64,000 nt of DNA. It comes from Dactylonectria macrodidyma (lineage: Eukaryota > Ascomycota > Sordariomycetes > Hypocreales > Nectriaceae). The notes under the pieces are model-generated. The model was not told where the DNA came from and did no database searches. It saw only the letters and a list, made by a program, of their open reading frames with translations. Location of the stretch: assembly GCA_020744425.1 (NCBI GenBank), contig JAGMUV010000011.1, positions 62,001-126,000 of the forward strand, given 5' to 3'. This document shows positions 47,456 through 57,808 of the stretch, in pieces. The translations under genes and the position numbers were made by a program. Numbering within the stretch: the stretch's first letter is position 1; each line of letters starts with the position of its first letter.

Positions 47456-48935
47456 ATGGTCAAGGCTGGTACGTATGAGAATCGCATTGCATCACTACGC
47501 CAAACCCCGCCCTCTGCCTCTACTCCCTTGCCTCCAGGTATTTTGTGCAACCTCCGCGATTGACTCCCCGTGTACAGTTGTTGCAGGCGCCGCTGGTGGT
47601 ATCGGCCAGGTAAGACAGCTCGCTCCATGTTGTCCACCGCTTGCGCCCTCATACTCACTATTCTCTCTAGCCTCTTTCCCTGCTACTCAAGCTCTCGCCT
47701 CTCGTCGACGAGCTTGCTCTCTATGACGTTGTTAATGTAAAGGGTGTCAGCGCGGACCTGTCGCACATCTCTTCAGTCGCCGTAAGTCGCTACACATAAC
47801 TACACGAGGGATCATTCCCTTTCCCCCGAAATCCCACTAGTTTGCTGATACCTCTCTATAGAAGACGACTGGCTACCTGCCCGCCGACGACGGCGCTAAG
47901 ACCGCCTTCAAGGACGCCGACATCATTGTCATCCCCGCTGGCATTCCCCGTATGTCCACCTCTACCCCGGACTCCGTCCCCCCGGACATCCCTCCCCGGA
48001 TGCCCGACCCCAGAGTTTTTTCCACGTTTTTCAGTGTGCTGACTTTTGCCCCCGCATAGGCAAGCCCGGTATGACTCGTGATGACCTCTTCAAGATTAAT
48101 GCTGGCATTGTCAAGGGTCTCATCGAGGTCGCTGCTGAGGTCGCCCCCAAGGCATTCATTCTCGTCATCTCTAACCCCGTGAACTCCACCGTTCCCATTG
48201 CCGCCGAGGTCCTCAAGGCCAAGAAGGTCTTCAACGCCCAGCGCCTTTTTGGTGTCTCTACCCTCGACATTGTCCGAGCCGAGACCTTTGTCGCTGAGAT
48301 TGTCGGCGAGTCCAAGCCCCAGAACCTGACCATCCCCGTTATTGGTGGTCACTCCGGCGAGACCATCGTCCCTCTCTTCAGCAAGGCCTCGCCTGCTGTC
48401 TCAATCCCCGATGACAAGTATGAGGCCCTTGTGAACCGCGTTCAGTTTGGCGGTGACGAGGTTGTCAAGGCCAAGGACGGTGCTGGTTCCGCCACCTTGT
48501 CCATGGCCTATGCTGGTTTCCGGTAAGTGAAACCCCACCCCTGTATCGCCGGATCCGTTGGTCCGCAACGACTAACACGCCATATCCAGATTCGCTGAGA
48601 AGGTCCTCCGTGCCGCTGCAGGCGAGAAGGGCCTCGTCGAGCCCAGCTACGTCTACCTTCCCGGTATCACCGGCGGTGATGCCATCGCCAAGGAGACTGG
48701 CACCGACTTCTTCTCTGTTCCCATTGAGCTTGGCGTAAGTCGAAATATTAAGGTGTGTTTTGGTTGATGTGTGCATCTGACTAACTGTTTACAGCCCAAC
48801 GGTGCTGAGAAGGCCATCAACCCCCTAGAGGGCATCACCGAGAAGGAGAGCGCGCTTCTTTCCAAGTGTATTGAGGGTCTCAAGGGCAACATCAGCAAGG
48901 GTGTTGAGTTTGTCCACAACCCTCCTCAAAAGTGA
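47456..48935 (+). CDS. MDH2: malate dehydrogenase, cytosolic type
   Basis: Seven exons: 47456-47468, 47578-47609, 47671-47781, 47862-47949, 48060-48522, 48590-48734 and 48795-48935, giving 330 aa. The first exon is only 13 bases. The product starts [20 protein letters not shown], so the NAD-binding GxxGGIG loop lies at the very N-terminus with no mitochondrial presequence. Further motifs are [15 protein letters not shown] (substrate-binding arginines), [12 protein letters not shown], and the catalytic-histidine motif [11 protein letters not shown]. It interconverts malate and oxaloacetate with NAD. The C-terminus (NPPQK) has no SKL-type peroxisomal signal. The symbol follows yeast cytosolic usage and is provisional. 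Confidence 0.95.
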
Positions 48936-49319
48936 ATAACCCTGTGACACAATTCCCCAACAATCCTAGTAAGCGGCTTCCTGAGGAGGCAAGGATACTC
49001 CCAGGGTCCATAGCTATGGCGCTAGACATAGTAAATGAATTTTAAAGACCACGGCTGCTGATGCTCTGCTTTTCTCATAGGTTGTGAATGTCTCGACGTT
49101 GATTACGTCAGGTTGCATATTATCCGTTCCCCGTCCCCCCCGGTCCTCGTTCAGGCATGGCTGCAGGTATGTATTGGCGGAGGGCAGCAGACAACGCAGG
49201 GTTAGCAGGCAGGGTCTCAAATGTTGGGGTTTGGTTGGCTGGCTTTTGGGGTAGATGGTCGGAAGCAAGCGCAGTGTGGCTGGTGCGCGGATGAGGGTAT
49301 CATAGCAAGTCGGCCTCTT
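48936..49319. other. convergent 3' region between malate dehydrogenase and TRS33
   Basis: 384 bases of 3' UTR sequence; nothing else seen. Confidence 0.6.
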
Positions 49320-50168
49320 CTAGGGCTTGTTAGGGATAGTCTTGATTTGAAACACGGCTCCTGGCAATTCATTGATCTCGGCTTGGACGGTTGTGTTGAT
49401 GCCCAGAGCTGCGAGAGCTCCCCGGACGACGCCGCACGGGAACCATAGGAACTGAAGGAAGGTCTCGGTCAGCTTGCGGCGAAGGTAGCTTCGGAAGGGA
49501 TCGGGAGAGCTTACGGGCTGTGCGCGGACGATTGCCTGTCCGCCGGCCTCGGTACTCATGCGCGAGAATGGCCGGAAAGCATTATCTGTCAAGACGTAGA
49601 CGCCCTGTTGGATGCATGAGCATGAGCGGTCTAGAACAGCAGCATGGGGTCTCGCGACGACAACATACCCTGTGATTCGTCTTGAGGTTATCAATGTTCT
49701 TGCCAAACACGAGAGACCAGAGGTCCTTGCAGAGGAACTTGATGACATCAAGCGTGTCGTTGAATCGCGGGCGGTCTCTCGAAAACCTGCGACATCCACC
49801 CATCAGCAATCATGCCACTTGACGGGCCTCTTTCCAGGTTCCTCTGACCTTTCAACGAGCCCTTGTCCGACCCGGTAGCCCAGCATCTCCAAGCGGTAAT
49901 GCACGGCGTCCAGATCCTCCTCCTCGTCCATCTTCCTGGTGCCCGCGGCGGAGACGACGCCTGCGGCGTTGGAGCTCACAGCGTGGCTGGTGGACGCGAC
50001 GTCCGTCGGCGCGGCGGCAGGTTCGACGCCGGCCGAGTCGCGGTCGTGAGTGACGCGGTACGCGAGGGGCACGAGCTCTATGAGGAGGAAGTCGAGGCAC
50101 GAGGAGCTTAGGAAGTTGGCGGTGGGGTCGGAGGAGTTGTAAGGGGGCATGACGGGTTCGAATGACAT
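49320..50168 (-). CDS. TRS33: TRAPP complex subunit TRS33 (TRAPPC6)
   Basis: Four exons on the minus strand: 49849-50168, 49669-49786, 49515-49604 and 49320-49451, giving 219 aa. Conserved blocks are [14 protein letters not shown], the [16 protein letters not shown] helix, [40 protein letters not shown] and the C-terminal [16 protein letters not shown] with FQIKTIPNK. This is the Bet3-like fold of TRS33/TRAPPC6, a core subunit of TRAPP, which activates Rab1/Ypt1 in ER-Golgi traffic. Between the first two blocks lies an Ala/Ser-rich insert of about 50 residues, common in filamentous fungi. The last acceptor is chosen by protein similarity; another acceptor just upstream would add a few residues. 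Confidence 0.92.
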
Positions 50169-50960
50169 CTTTGCGGTTTGGAGGGAACGCCGGGACTAGG
50201 ACGCTGGCATCGGGGGAGGGAGGAGTCGGATATATCAGGGCTGAGGTGGTCGTTGATACTGAGCGGTGCTGTCGTGGTCAACCTTTTGGCGTACGTATCT
50301 CCTCTTCATTGGAACTGACGGAGCTCAGTAACACCGGGCACTAGTCCAGGGTAAGCTAAGGAGCTGCACGTGTTGATAAGAGTATCTTATCGCAGAGAAT
50401 GATGAAAAAGACTTGGCAAAGCAGGTGCAGTTCCATGACAAGATCAAATGCGATTTAGTAAGGGAAAACGAACAGATCGTGGGGTAGTTTCGAGGGTGGC
50501 GGGATCTGTTTTATTTGCATCATGCTCGCATGCCTTTAACATTTTTCTCATTTCGTCTCCTCCCTGCAATATGTATTCACAAAAGGCTATGTCCTTCTTC
50601 AATGCCCTTCCATGCAACCACGTTGTCTTATGCAACAAGTCTTAACTCTTATGCCTATAACTCCTCTCCAGCCAAGGTCGGGGTCCCTCCCCATGTTCCA
50701 CGACACTGGCTGAAGATAGTAAAATCAAAGGAGCCTCCTCAAGGTTCGTGCCACAGGGGAATCTTTTCCGTCTCCTCAAACGCCGTACTGGTCCAATGCA
50801 AAATAACCACCAAGCAAAAAGAAAATAAACGAGAGGGATCAAGGCCTGCCCAAGACCAAACTATCTTCCTCCAAACCTGTTATGCGAGACTGTGCCGCCT
50901 GGTCACCTTCTTGGACTTGCGGGTTTTCGCTCGCCGTCTGCGCGACTGGTTAGAGTCTTC
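50169..50960. other. intergenic between TRS33 and the SUMO ligase
   Basis: 792 bases: TRS33 promoter and the 3' UTR of the minus-strand ligase. A 149-codon plus-strand frame here is low quality and rejected. Confidence 0.55.
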
Positions 50961-53030
50961 CTAAGACGGATATCCAAGCGGATCATTTAAGAAATCCAGG
51001 TCGTCAGGGCTGTGGAAGCCATTAGTCCCAGTATTCTGCCTCTTGGTGGGACGTTCGATAGGCTCGTCATCATCTTCATCTGATGATAGTGTGAGATCTA
51101 TCACAGGAGCGGCAGGTCGCTTGGCACTCGTTGATGCGATTCCTCGCGGTCCAACTGAAGCGGGTGTGCCAGTGCTAGACGCAGCGTTCTTAGGGGTCTC
51201 GAGGCGGCGGCCGACGATGTTGACTTCTGAAATCTCCAAGTCGTCATCATCGAAATCATCATTTTCAAACTGGGACGACTGGTTCTGCGGACCGTTTTTG
51301 TCGTGCTCATCATCACTTGACTTGATATGCCACTTTCCAGAGGGCTCAATGGTCACCGTCTCCAAACTCTTTGGCGTATTGCTGAGAATATCTTTGACAT
51401 ACCTAGCGAGCAGGGTTGTTAATAACTGAAAGGTGACCGTAGTTCTGTATGTAATACTTACTCATCGACCGCGAGTGACGCAAACGGCGCAAATTTATTG
51501 CAAATGGGGCAAAGCCACTGCGGACCTTGCTCCTGAAGTTGTAAATAGGATGTGGCATCGAAGCATTGTATATGGGCACAAGTGAGGCCACGACAAGGAA
51601 GGTCCAATCGCATGTATGACAAAGGACACTTGAGTGACAGCACTTGAGAAGTTGCGACGACATCAGCATCCTGGGCTTTCTCGGTGACTGGGTGTCGTTA
51701 GCATTGCCGTTCGCTTCCTCGAGGAGTTGGTCAATCCTTACACTCTTGAAGGACGGACTGTATGGGTATGCGGTTGCCAGCGGAGATGCGGGTAACTAAC
51801 TCCTCGACAGATGTAACCTTGCATAGGTTGACAACAAGGAAAAATTTCTGTATCCATCTAAAGTTAGCAAAAATTGTCAAGTCATAAGACATGCGCCAAG
51901 ATTGACGGGGGTATCCTGACATGACGTCCACCTGCCTTAGTTGTCAACGCGTAAGTAAACTCGAGATTATTCGTGTAGTTGGGTCTCAGACGAAGCACGT
52001 TGGTGATGTCAACCGGTCTAGTAGACCCGGGTTTGTTCTTCAATCCACGTAGGTTCGCCTTGACTTCGCCAGAGTTGACTCGCAATTCCGATTGGTGAGG
52101 GAAAGCGATGTCCTGCGCTCCTATACTGTCACCCGCGCAAAAGACCATGACTCGGTAGGATTTGTCATTGACACACTGCTGCAGAGCTGGGTGGTCATTG
52201 AGTTTCAGTGGTACAGTGACGGAGTTACGGTGCTGGGACATAGCTGAGATGGAGTTAGTTAAGTGAACTAACGGACCCTCGACACATCTTCAAGTTCTAG
52301 CCAGGACTTACCATCGCAAACATGTACATCGCTAACGGGGGCTTCAATGCTGTAGAAGGGGCTCGGCTTGAAGCCTACGTTTGGCCGCATCCCAGGCATG
52401 GCGGTTCGATGGGCAGGGCGAGAAGAGGCGCTATCACGCGAAAAGTTGGTCGAGAAGGATATGGGTTGTGGTAGGTGCGGTGACGCGACAGAACGGCCAT
52501 GGGCGGACGAGGGATTGTGGGAATGGCTTGCTCGTGCGGGCGAGGCGCTAGAAGCTGGCGCATTCGAGATCGCGTTCTGGACGCTCTGGCGGATCTGTTG
52601 GTAGCGCAGCAGGTCTTGGGCGCTGACGGCTTCTTCGATGACTGGGCGGCGGATGTCAAGTTAGTGTTGTGGTTGTAGAGTGAAGGAAGAGCAGGGCCGG
52701 GAAGGAAGGCGATTGGAAACAAATCAAAGTGTGAGGGAAGTGTATCAAAGTCGAGTGATGCGGTGATGAGGTTGTTCAGGACCAGGCTGAAGGTGCAAGC
52801 TTGGAAAGGGAGAAATGCATGCGCGAAGACTCACGATTGGCGATGCGGTTCTGCAGCTCGGCCTTGATACCGGTACTCTTGATGCCGTTGACCTGGCAGA
52901 CCGATGACAGCTGGCGGTTGAGAAGGCGGTTGACTTGTCGCACGAGCGAGCTTGCCTCCTGTCGCGAGACCGTAAATGAAGATGACGAGCCATGGGCTGC
53001 AGCCGAACCCAGGCCGGAAGAAGATGCCAT
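50961..53030 (-). CDS. SIZ1: SIZ/PIAS-type SUMO E3 ligase
   Basis: Six exons on the minus strand: 52835-53030, 52312-52641, 51936-52243, 51742-51847, 51462-51687 and 50961-51402, giving about 535 aa. A SAP-like DNA-binding helix pair lies at about 25-65 (VNRLLNRQL, GIKSTGIKAELQNRIAN). The PINIT domain spans exons 3-4, ending FFLVVNLCKVTSVEELV. The SP-RING lies at about 330-380 (LKCPLSYMRLDLPCRG, CAHIQCFD, WLCPICNK). Near the C-terminus a SUMO-interacting motif with acidic flank reads VIDLTLSSDEDDDE. PIAS ligases pass SUMO from Ubc9 to chromatin proteins. The intron between exons 3 and 4 fits best with a GC donor (AAG|GCAGGT at 51936); a GT alternative at 51921 would add five residues. Confidence 0.92.
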
Positions 53031-53775
53031 GACTGGTGTCTGTGTTGGTCGTGGGCGTTGGCGTTTCCGCTTCGTGCCTGAGGTAGCGATTGCGTGAAAA
53101 TGCAGGTGCGATGGTCGAAGTCGGGCGCAAGGACGTGAGGGAGTCGCGAGGAGAGGCACAAGGGTGCGCGAGAGGGTCGGTGCAAGTGCGAGGGCGGCGT
53201 CGAGGCTGGCTGCGCAGCCGCATCCAAGGAAGGTAGGCACGAGTGAGCAGGCAGGCGAGCAGGCAGGTAGGCACAGAGACAAATAATGCAGCAAGCGGCT
53301 GTGGGAGAGTGACGGACAAAGACGGATGGAAAGATCAAACAAGGGACTACAAGCTGTGGCCTGCCAGGAAAGACAACTCTGCAGGGTCAAGGTCCGGCAT
53401 ACACTGTGCTCTCTCTCTCTCTCTCTCTCTCTCCTCTTCCTTCTCGGCCGGGGTATTCGGAACTTGGGGCAGTCTCGAGTCTCGACCCTCGATGTCATGT
53501 TCGCCCAGGAATCCCAGACACCAGTGCGTCCAGATAAAGAAGGCGGCCATGGCCGGCAGAAACTAACATTTTCAAGGCTAATGGCTTCTCGCTCCAGGGG
53601 TTCACCAATTGTCCACCTCCGTACACCAGCCACACATGCGCCGCCACAGCCTTGCCGCCCCTCCACCTCAGGCGTCGCAACGACTTTTTTTTTTCACTTG
53701 ATCTTATCGGCCTCCCCGCCAATCTGCGATTACAACCATCCATCCTCTCTCTCCAACAACACCACATCCACAACA
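53031..53775. promoter_or_regulatory. divergent promoter between the SUMO ligase and the DUF2423 gene
   Basis: 745 bases between divergent start codons with a (CT)12 microsatellite at 53409-53432, which could serve as a GAGA-type or nucleosome-poor element. Overlapping open frames are leader sequence. Confidence 0.55.
53409..53432. repeat. (CT)12 microsatellite
   Basis: Twelve uninterrupted CT dinucleotides, about 345 bases upstream of the DUF2423 start. Confidence 0.9.
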
Positions 53776-54266
53776 ATGGCGAAGAGTGCTCGTTCAAGCA
53801 GCAGAAAGGCCAACAACCAGCGTCTGGCCGCCAATGTCTTCGGCCCGGTCGAGGCTGCCCGCGCGGAGCGTCTCCACGCCAAGCTGCTTGAGTTGGCCAA
53901 GCAGCCCAAGCCTGAGTCTGCAGATATTGCCATGGACGGTGAGTGAAGAATGCGACACGATATCGATGTTTAATTACTGACTCATTACTACAGCCGAAGA
54001 CGGTATCTCTGAGGTCGACAAGGATGCTAAGAATAAAGGTGACGAGACCAGTAAGTTCCTTTCTCCCGGGTACATAATGATCTGCTCACATGTCTTGTCG
54101 CGCAGCCATGGACGTTGACTCTGTGAAGCCGTCCAAGACACGCATTGAGAAGAAGCGTATTGACAAGAGGAGGGTCAAGAAGGCAGGTATCGTGTTCCGA
54201 AAGTACAGCGATCGTGCCTCAGCCAAGAAGAAAAAGAAGGCTCCTTCATCAGAAGCGACGTCTTAA
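53776..54266 (+). CDS. DUF2423 nucleolar protein (YBL028C-like)
   Basis: Three exons, 53776-53938, 53994-54050 and 54106-54266, give 126 aa. The DUF2423 signature fills the N-terminus: MAKSARSSSRKANNQRLAAN, FGPVEAARAERLHAKLLELA. The middle is acidic (MDGAEDGISEVDKD, MDVDSVKPSK). The C-terminus is strongly basic (IEKKRIDKRRVKKAG, IVFRKYSDR, AKKKKKA). The yeast homologue is a small nucleolar protein linked to pre-60S particles, with no defined activity. Both introns fall in the acidic linker. Confidence 0.88.
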
Positions 54267-54637
54267 TGTTTTGATTTATTTCGTTCATGGTCATTGTTTA
54301 GCAAATATGAATTCCATCTGTGATACCCTCTATCACAATCCCAGACATTTTTGCTCATTCCCAGTGTCTCACCGACAGCAGCCTTGTGTGGCGCAGCCTC
54401 CCCATTTTTTGTGGGCCAATCACGGCTACCGCTCTCTCGTCGCAACCTCTAGGCCTAACAAGGCTGACCAACAACAGCGGGCGCATTCATTCTCGACACG
54501 ACACGTCCACCTCTTCAGTATCGTAGTTTCACGTGGCATTCAGATGGCGAATCTCCCAGAATAATTTCTCTTACTATTTTTATTTCGTACTTCCTCTTCC
54601 AAGTCACTCCTTTGCGCTAGTCTTCAATTCCCCGGAG
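54267..54637. other. tandem intergenic region before LAS21
   Basis: 371 bases: 3' UTR of the DUF2423 gene and the short promoter/leader of LAS21. No other feature. Confidence 0.6.
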
Positions 54638-57547
54638 ATGGTCGCCCCTAATCATGGGTCATCCCTCCTGTGCAGCCTGCTGCTCGGCGCAGCCAACATC
54701 TTGATCCCCGTCTCCATTCTCGTCTTCGCCACCGGTTTCTTCCCATACAAGCCATTTCTTCCTGGCTTGGCCGAGTACGAAACTCTCGATTATGGGCCGC
54801 CACCTCCGGCGCCTTTTGATCGCCTAATCTTTATGGTCGTCGATGCTCTGCGGAGGTATGCGCCGCCATATGTCGCTCCGTCAACTCCACTGACCCATGT
54901 TCTTCTAGTGATTTTGTATACTCAGAAGACTCGGGCTTCCAATATGTACAGAGGTGAGAGCCTAATATGCCCATGAATTTCGAGCTATGCTCACAGACAA
55001 CATCCAAGCCTTATTCGAGATGGAAGTGCTATGCCCTTCACGGCCAATGCTAGGTCACCCACCGTGACTATGCCGAGGATCAAGTCAATGACTACCGGGT
55101 CAATCCCTTCCTTTGTCGATCTCATTTTGAACTTTGATGAATCCGATACCTCGTCCACGCTGGCCGCCCAGGACACGTGGCTTGCCCAGATCAAGGCCAA
55201 GGGCATGGGCAAACTTCTCATGTATGGCGACGATACCTGGCTTAAGCTCTTCCCAAACACGTTTGATCGCCAGGATGGAACTAATAGCTTCTTCGTTGCG
55301 GTTTGTTGCTCTAGCGTCTCTCGCAAGTCACTGTGCACTAACATTAAGCAAGGACTTCACCGAGGTGGACCACAACGTCACAAGAAACATTGCTGGCGAA
55401 CTCGAGAACCATGACTGGGCTTTGATGGTTCTTCATTACCTCGGTCTCGATCATATCGGACACAAAGCAGGGCCTAGAAGGTAAAATCCCAGAAGAAATA
55501 TCTCCCACGGACGCATGCTGACTCTTGGAAGCTCCAATATGGTACCCAAGCAACAGGAGATGGATGGCATCGTTCAAGTCCTCTTTGAATCAATGGCGTC
55601 TCAAAAGCATCTTGACTCAACGCTGCTTATCTTGTGTGGCGATCATGGTATGAATGATGCTGGAAACCACGGCGCCTCATCGCCTGGTGAAACATCTCCA
55701 GCTTTAGTATTTGTGTCCCCCAAGCTCAAGACAATCTCAACCAAATTGCGCGCACCCATGCAATCCAAAGGCGAGTTTGAGTATTATTCCATGGTTGAGC
55801 AATCCGATATTGCACCAACAATCGCCGCACTTCTCGGCTTCCCCGTTTCAAAGAACAATCTTGGTGCCCTAATACCGGACTTCCTCCCCTTCTGGCCAAA
55901 GACGAACGACAAGATACAAATTTTGGTTTGCAATGCTCGGCAGATTCTCAATATCGTCACTGCTGCCTTTGGCAGCGAACTCTTTGACTCGAAGAGTACA
56001 TCTGACCCCTGTACTCTGGAGTCATCAGAGATAGCTGATTTGGCCTGCCAGTGGCAGAAGCTCAACAACCAGGCTCGTTCCCTGGTGAATGCCGAGGAGC
56101 TCAACCAGAACTGGGTCGACGAAATGTCCAAGTGGCTGCGCCGAGCCCAAGACCTCATGAGCAGTATGGCATCGAATTATAACATGCCCCGCCTGTTTAT
56201 TGGTCAAGGAGTGGCACTCATTGCTGCTGTCGCGAGCGGGATTTCTGTGGCTCGGCTTAGCTTCTATCGACAGGGACCTTTGACGCCGTTGATTCTGATC
56301 ACGGTACTGTATGGTATCATGATGTTTGCTAGCAGCTATGTCGAGGAAGAGCAACATTTCTGGTACTGGACTTCAACCGTCTGGATCGCCTTTCTCGGAA
56401 TTCGTCATGTCCGAAGGTTTATCACCTGCCAAGCAGCTTCCCAAAAGCGTACACTAACTCTGTAATAGGTCAGACACATCACCGAAATTGACCTGGTTCA
56501 TCTTTGCCCTCGCATCTTTGAGAATTACCAGGGGTTGGAACCAGACCGGCCAGAAGTTCGCAGGCGAGCCAGACATTGTCAAGTCATTCCTCATTACCAA
56601 CCCGCAGCTCCTCTGGGTCATTCTAACCGCAGCTTACATCGTGCTTTCCTTCCGTATCCATTCCCGCCTTGAGGGGCTTCCGTACTTTACTAGTACGTGT
56701 CTCTCGTCGATGCTTCTCATGACGGCGTTTGGCTTCAAATTGGATTTCACAAGCGAGGATGCGCCCGAACTTGTTGTTGGGTTTGCACACAATTTGAACC
56801 AGATTTTCCATGGACAATCATTGTTATGGAGGGCGAGAACTGTGTTTGCCCTTCTTGCGGTTGCTTGGGGATACGGGTTGTATCGCACTTTGACAGGTGG
56901 TCGTGCTGCTCAGACGCAGTCAGGTAAGCTCCCTTCAATTGCTCGTTCTTCTAAGTCGATATATCAACTAACACGGCGCGTCAGCAAACCTCTTTCACCT
57001 CCTTTACACAGTCCTCGGCATGACCCAGTCCCGTGCCACGAACATCCCTCTCTTCCTACTCGCCGACCTCCTCTTTCACGCGCTACAAGCTGCCGATCTG
57101 TCTGTGGCGGAAATCAGCACTGCCTCTATCCTCCTTCAGCACGCCTCCTTCTTCGCGTTCGGCGGCTCCAACGCCATCTCCTCCGTCGACCTCTCCAGCG
57201 CATACAACGGAGTCAGCGACTTCAACGTCATCGTCGTCGGCGTCCTCATCCTCGTCAGCAACTGGGCCGGCTCCATCTTCTGGGTGTTTGCCACGAACCT
57301 CCTGCTGCTGCGCAAGTACCATCAGGGCCACCGCCATGTCTTTAGGAAGCACCTCGCCCTGCTGACGCTCTTTGTCACTGTCAGTGTCGCATTCGTCATG
57401 GCCGCATGCACAGCGTTGCGCACGCATCTCTTCATCTGGACCGTGTTTTCGCCAAAGTACTTGTACATGATGGCGTGGAGCTTGGGACAACATTTGCTCG
57501 TCAATGCCGGGTTTGGAGGTCTATTGTTTTGGCTGACTGCACGTTGA
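54638..57547 (+). CDS. LAS21: GPI ethanolamine phosphate transferase 2 (LAS21/GPI7, PIG-G)
   Basis: Seven exons: 54638-54855, 54909-54953, 55009-55300, 55353-55480, 55532-56416, 56469-56923 and 56985-57547, giving 861 aa. One N-terminal membrane anchor is followed by a lumenal alkaline-phosphatase-like domain. That domain has FMVVDALRSDFVY (metal-binding Asp), SPTVTMPRIKSMTTGS (nucleophile Thr region), LGLDHIGHKAG and ILCGDHGMNDAGNHG. About ten C-terminal membrane segments complete it. The enzyme adds ethanolamine phosphate to the second mannose of the GPI anchor in the ER, which matters for anchor remodelling and cell-wall proteins. Length fits the family. Several introns use atypical donors (GTTTGT, GTTTAT), each supported by frame and homology. 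Confidence 0.95.
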
Positions 57548-57808
57548 GAGGGTCATGTGTTAAATAACTGTCGCATATGTTTGAGATTTACTTTGGTTAG
57601 CGAGGGAGTACAAGATGTTCCTCGCGACCCCTTGGCCGGACTAGACAATACTAGGGTTGTACAACATATAGCAATGGGTCTAAGAGCAGCCCAATTCGAT
57701 TCCTAAATCAACGCCCACTCCGCCCTGACCGTCCCGCTGCCCCTTTCATCACATGTTCATCATCCAAGCCCATTTCGTTAAACTCGTGCAAACCCGTCTG
57801 ATATCATC

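Noticed and set aside
51731..51931. Extending exon 4 of the SUMO ligase upstream through FRWIQ
   Set aside because: The upstream part lies in the intron, with its TGCTAAC branch point, and would break the PINIT alignment.
57083..57493. 136-codon acidic frame antisense to the last LAS21 exon
   Set aside because: Pure antisense shadow of a membrane-protein exon.
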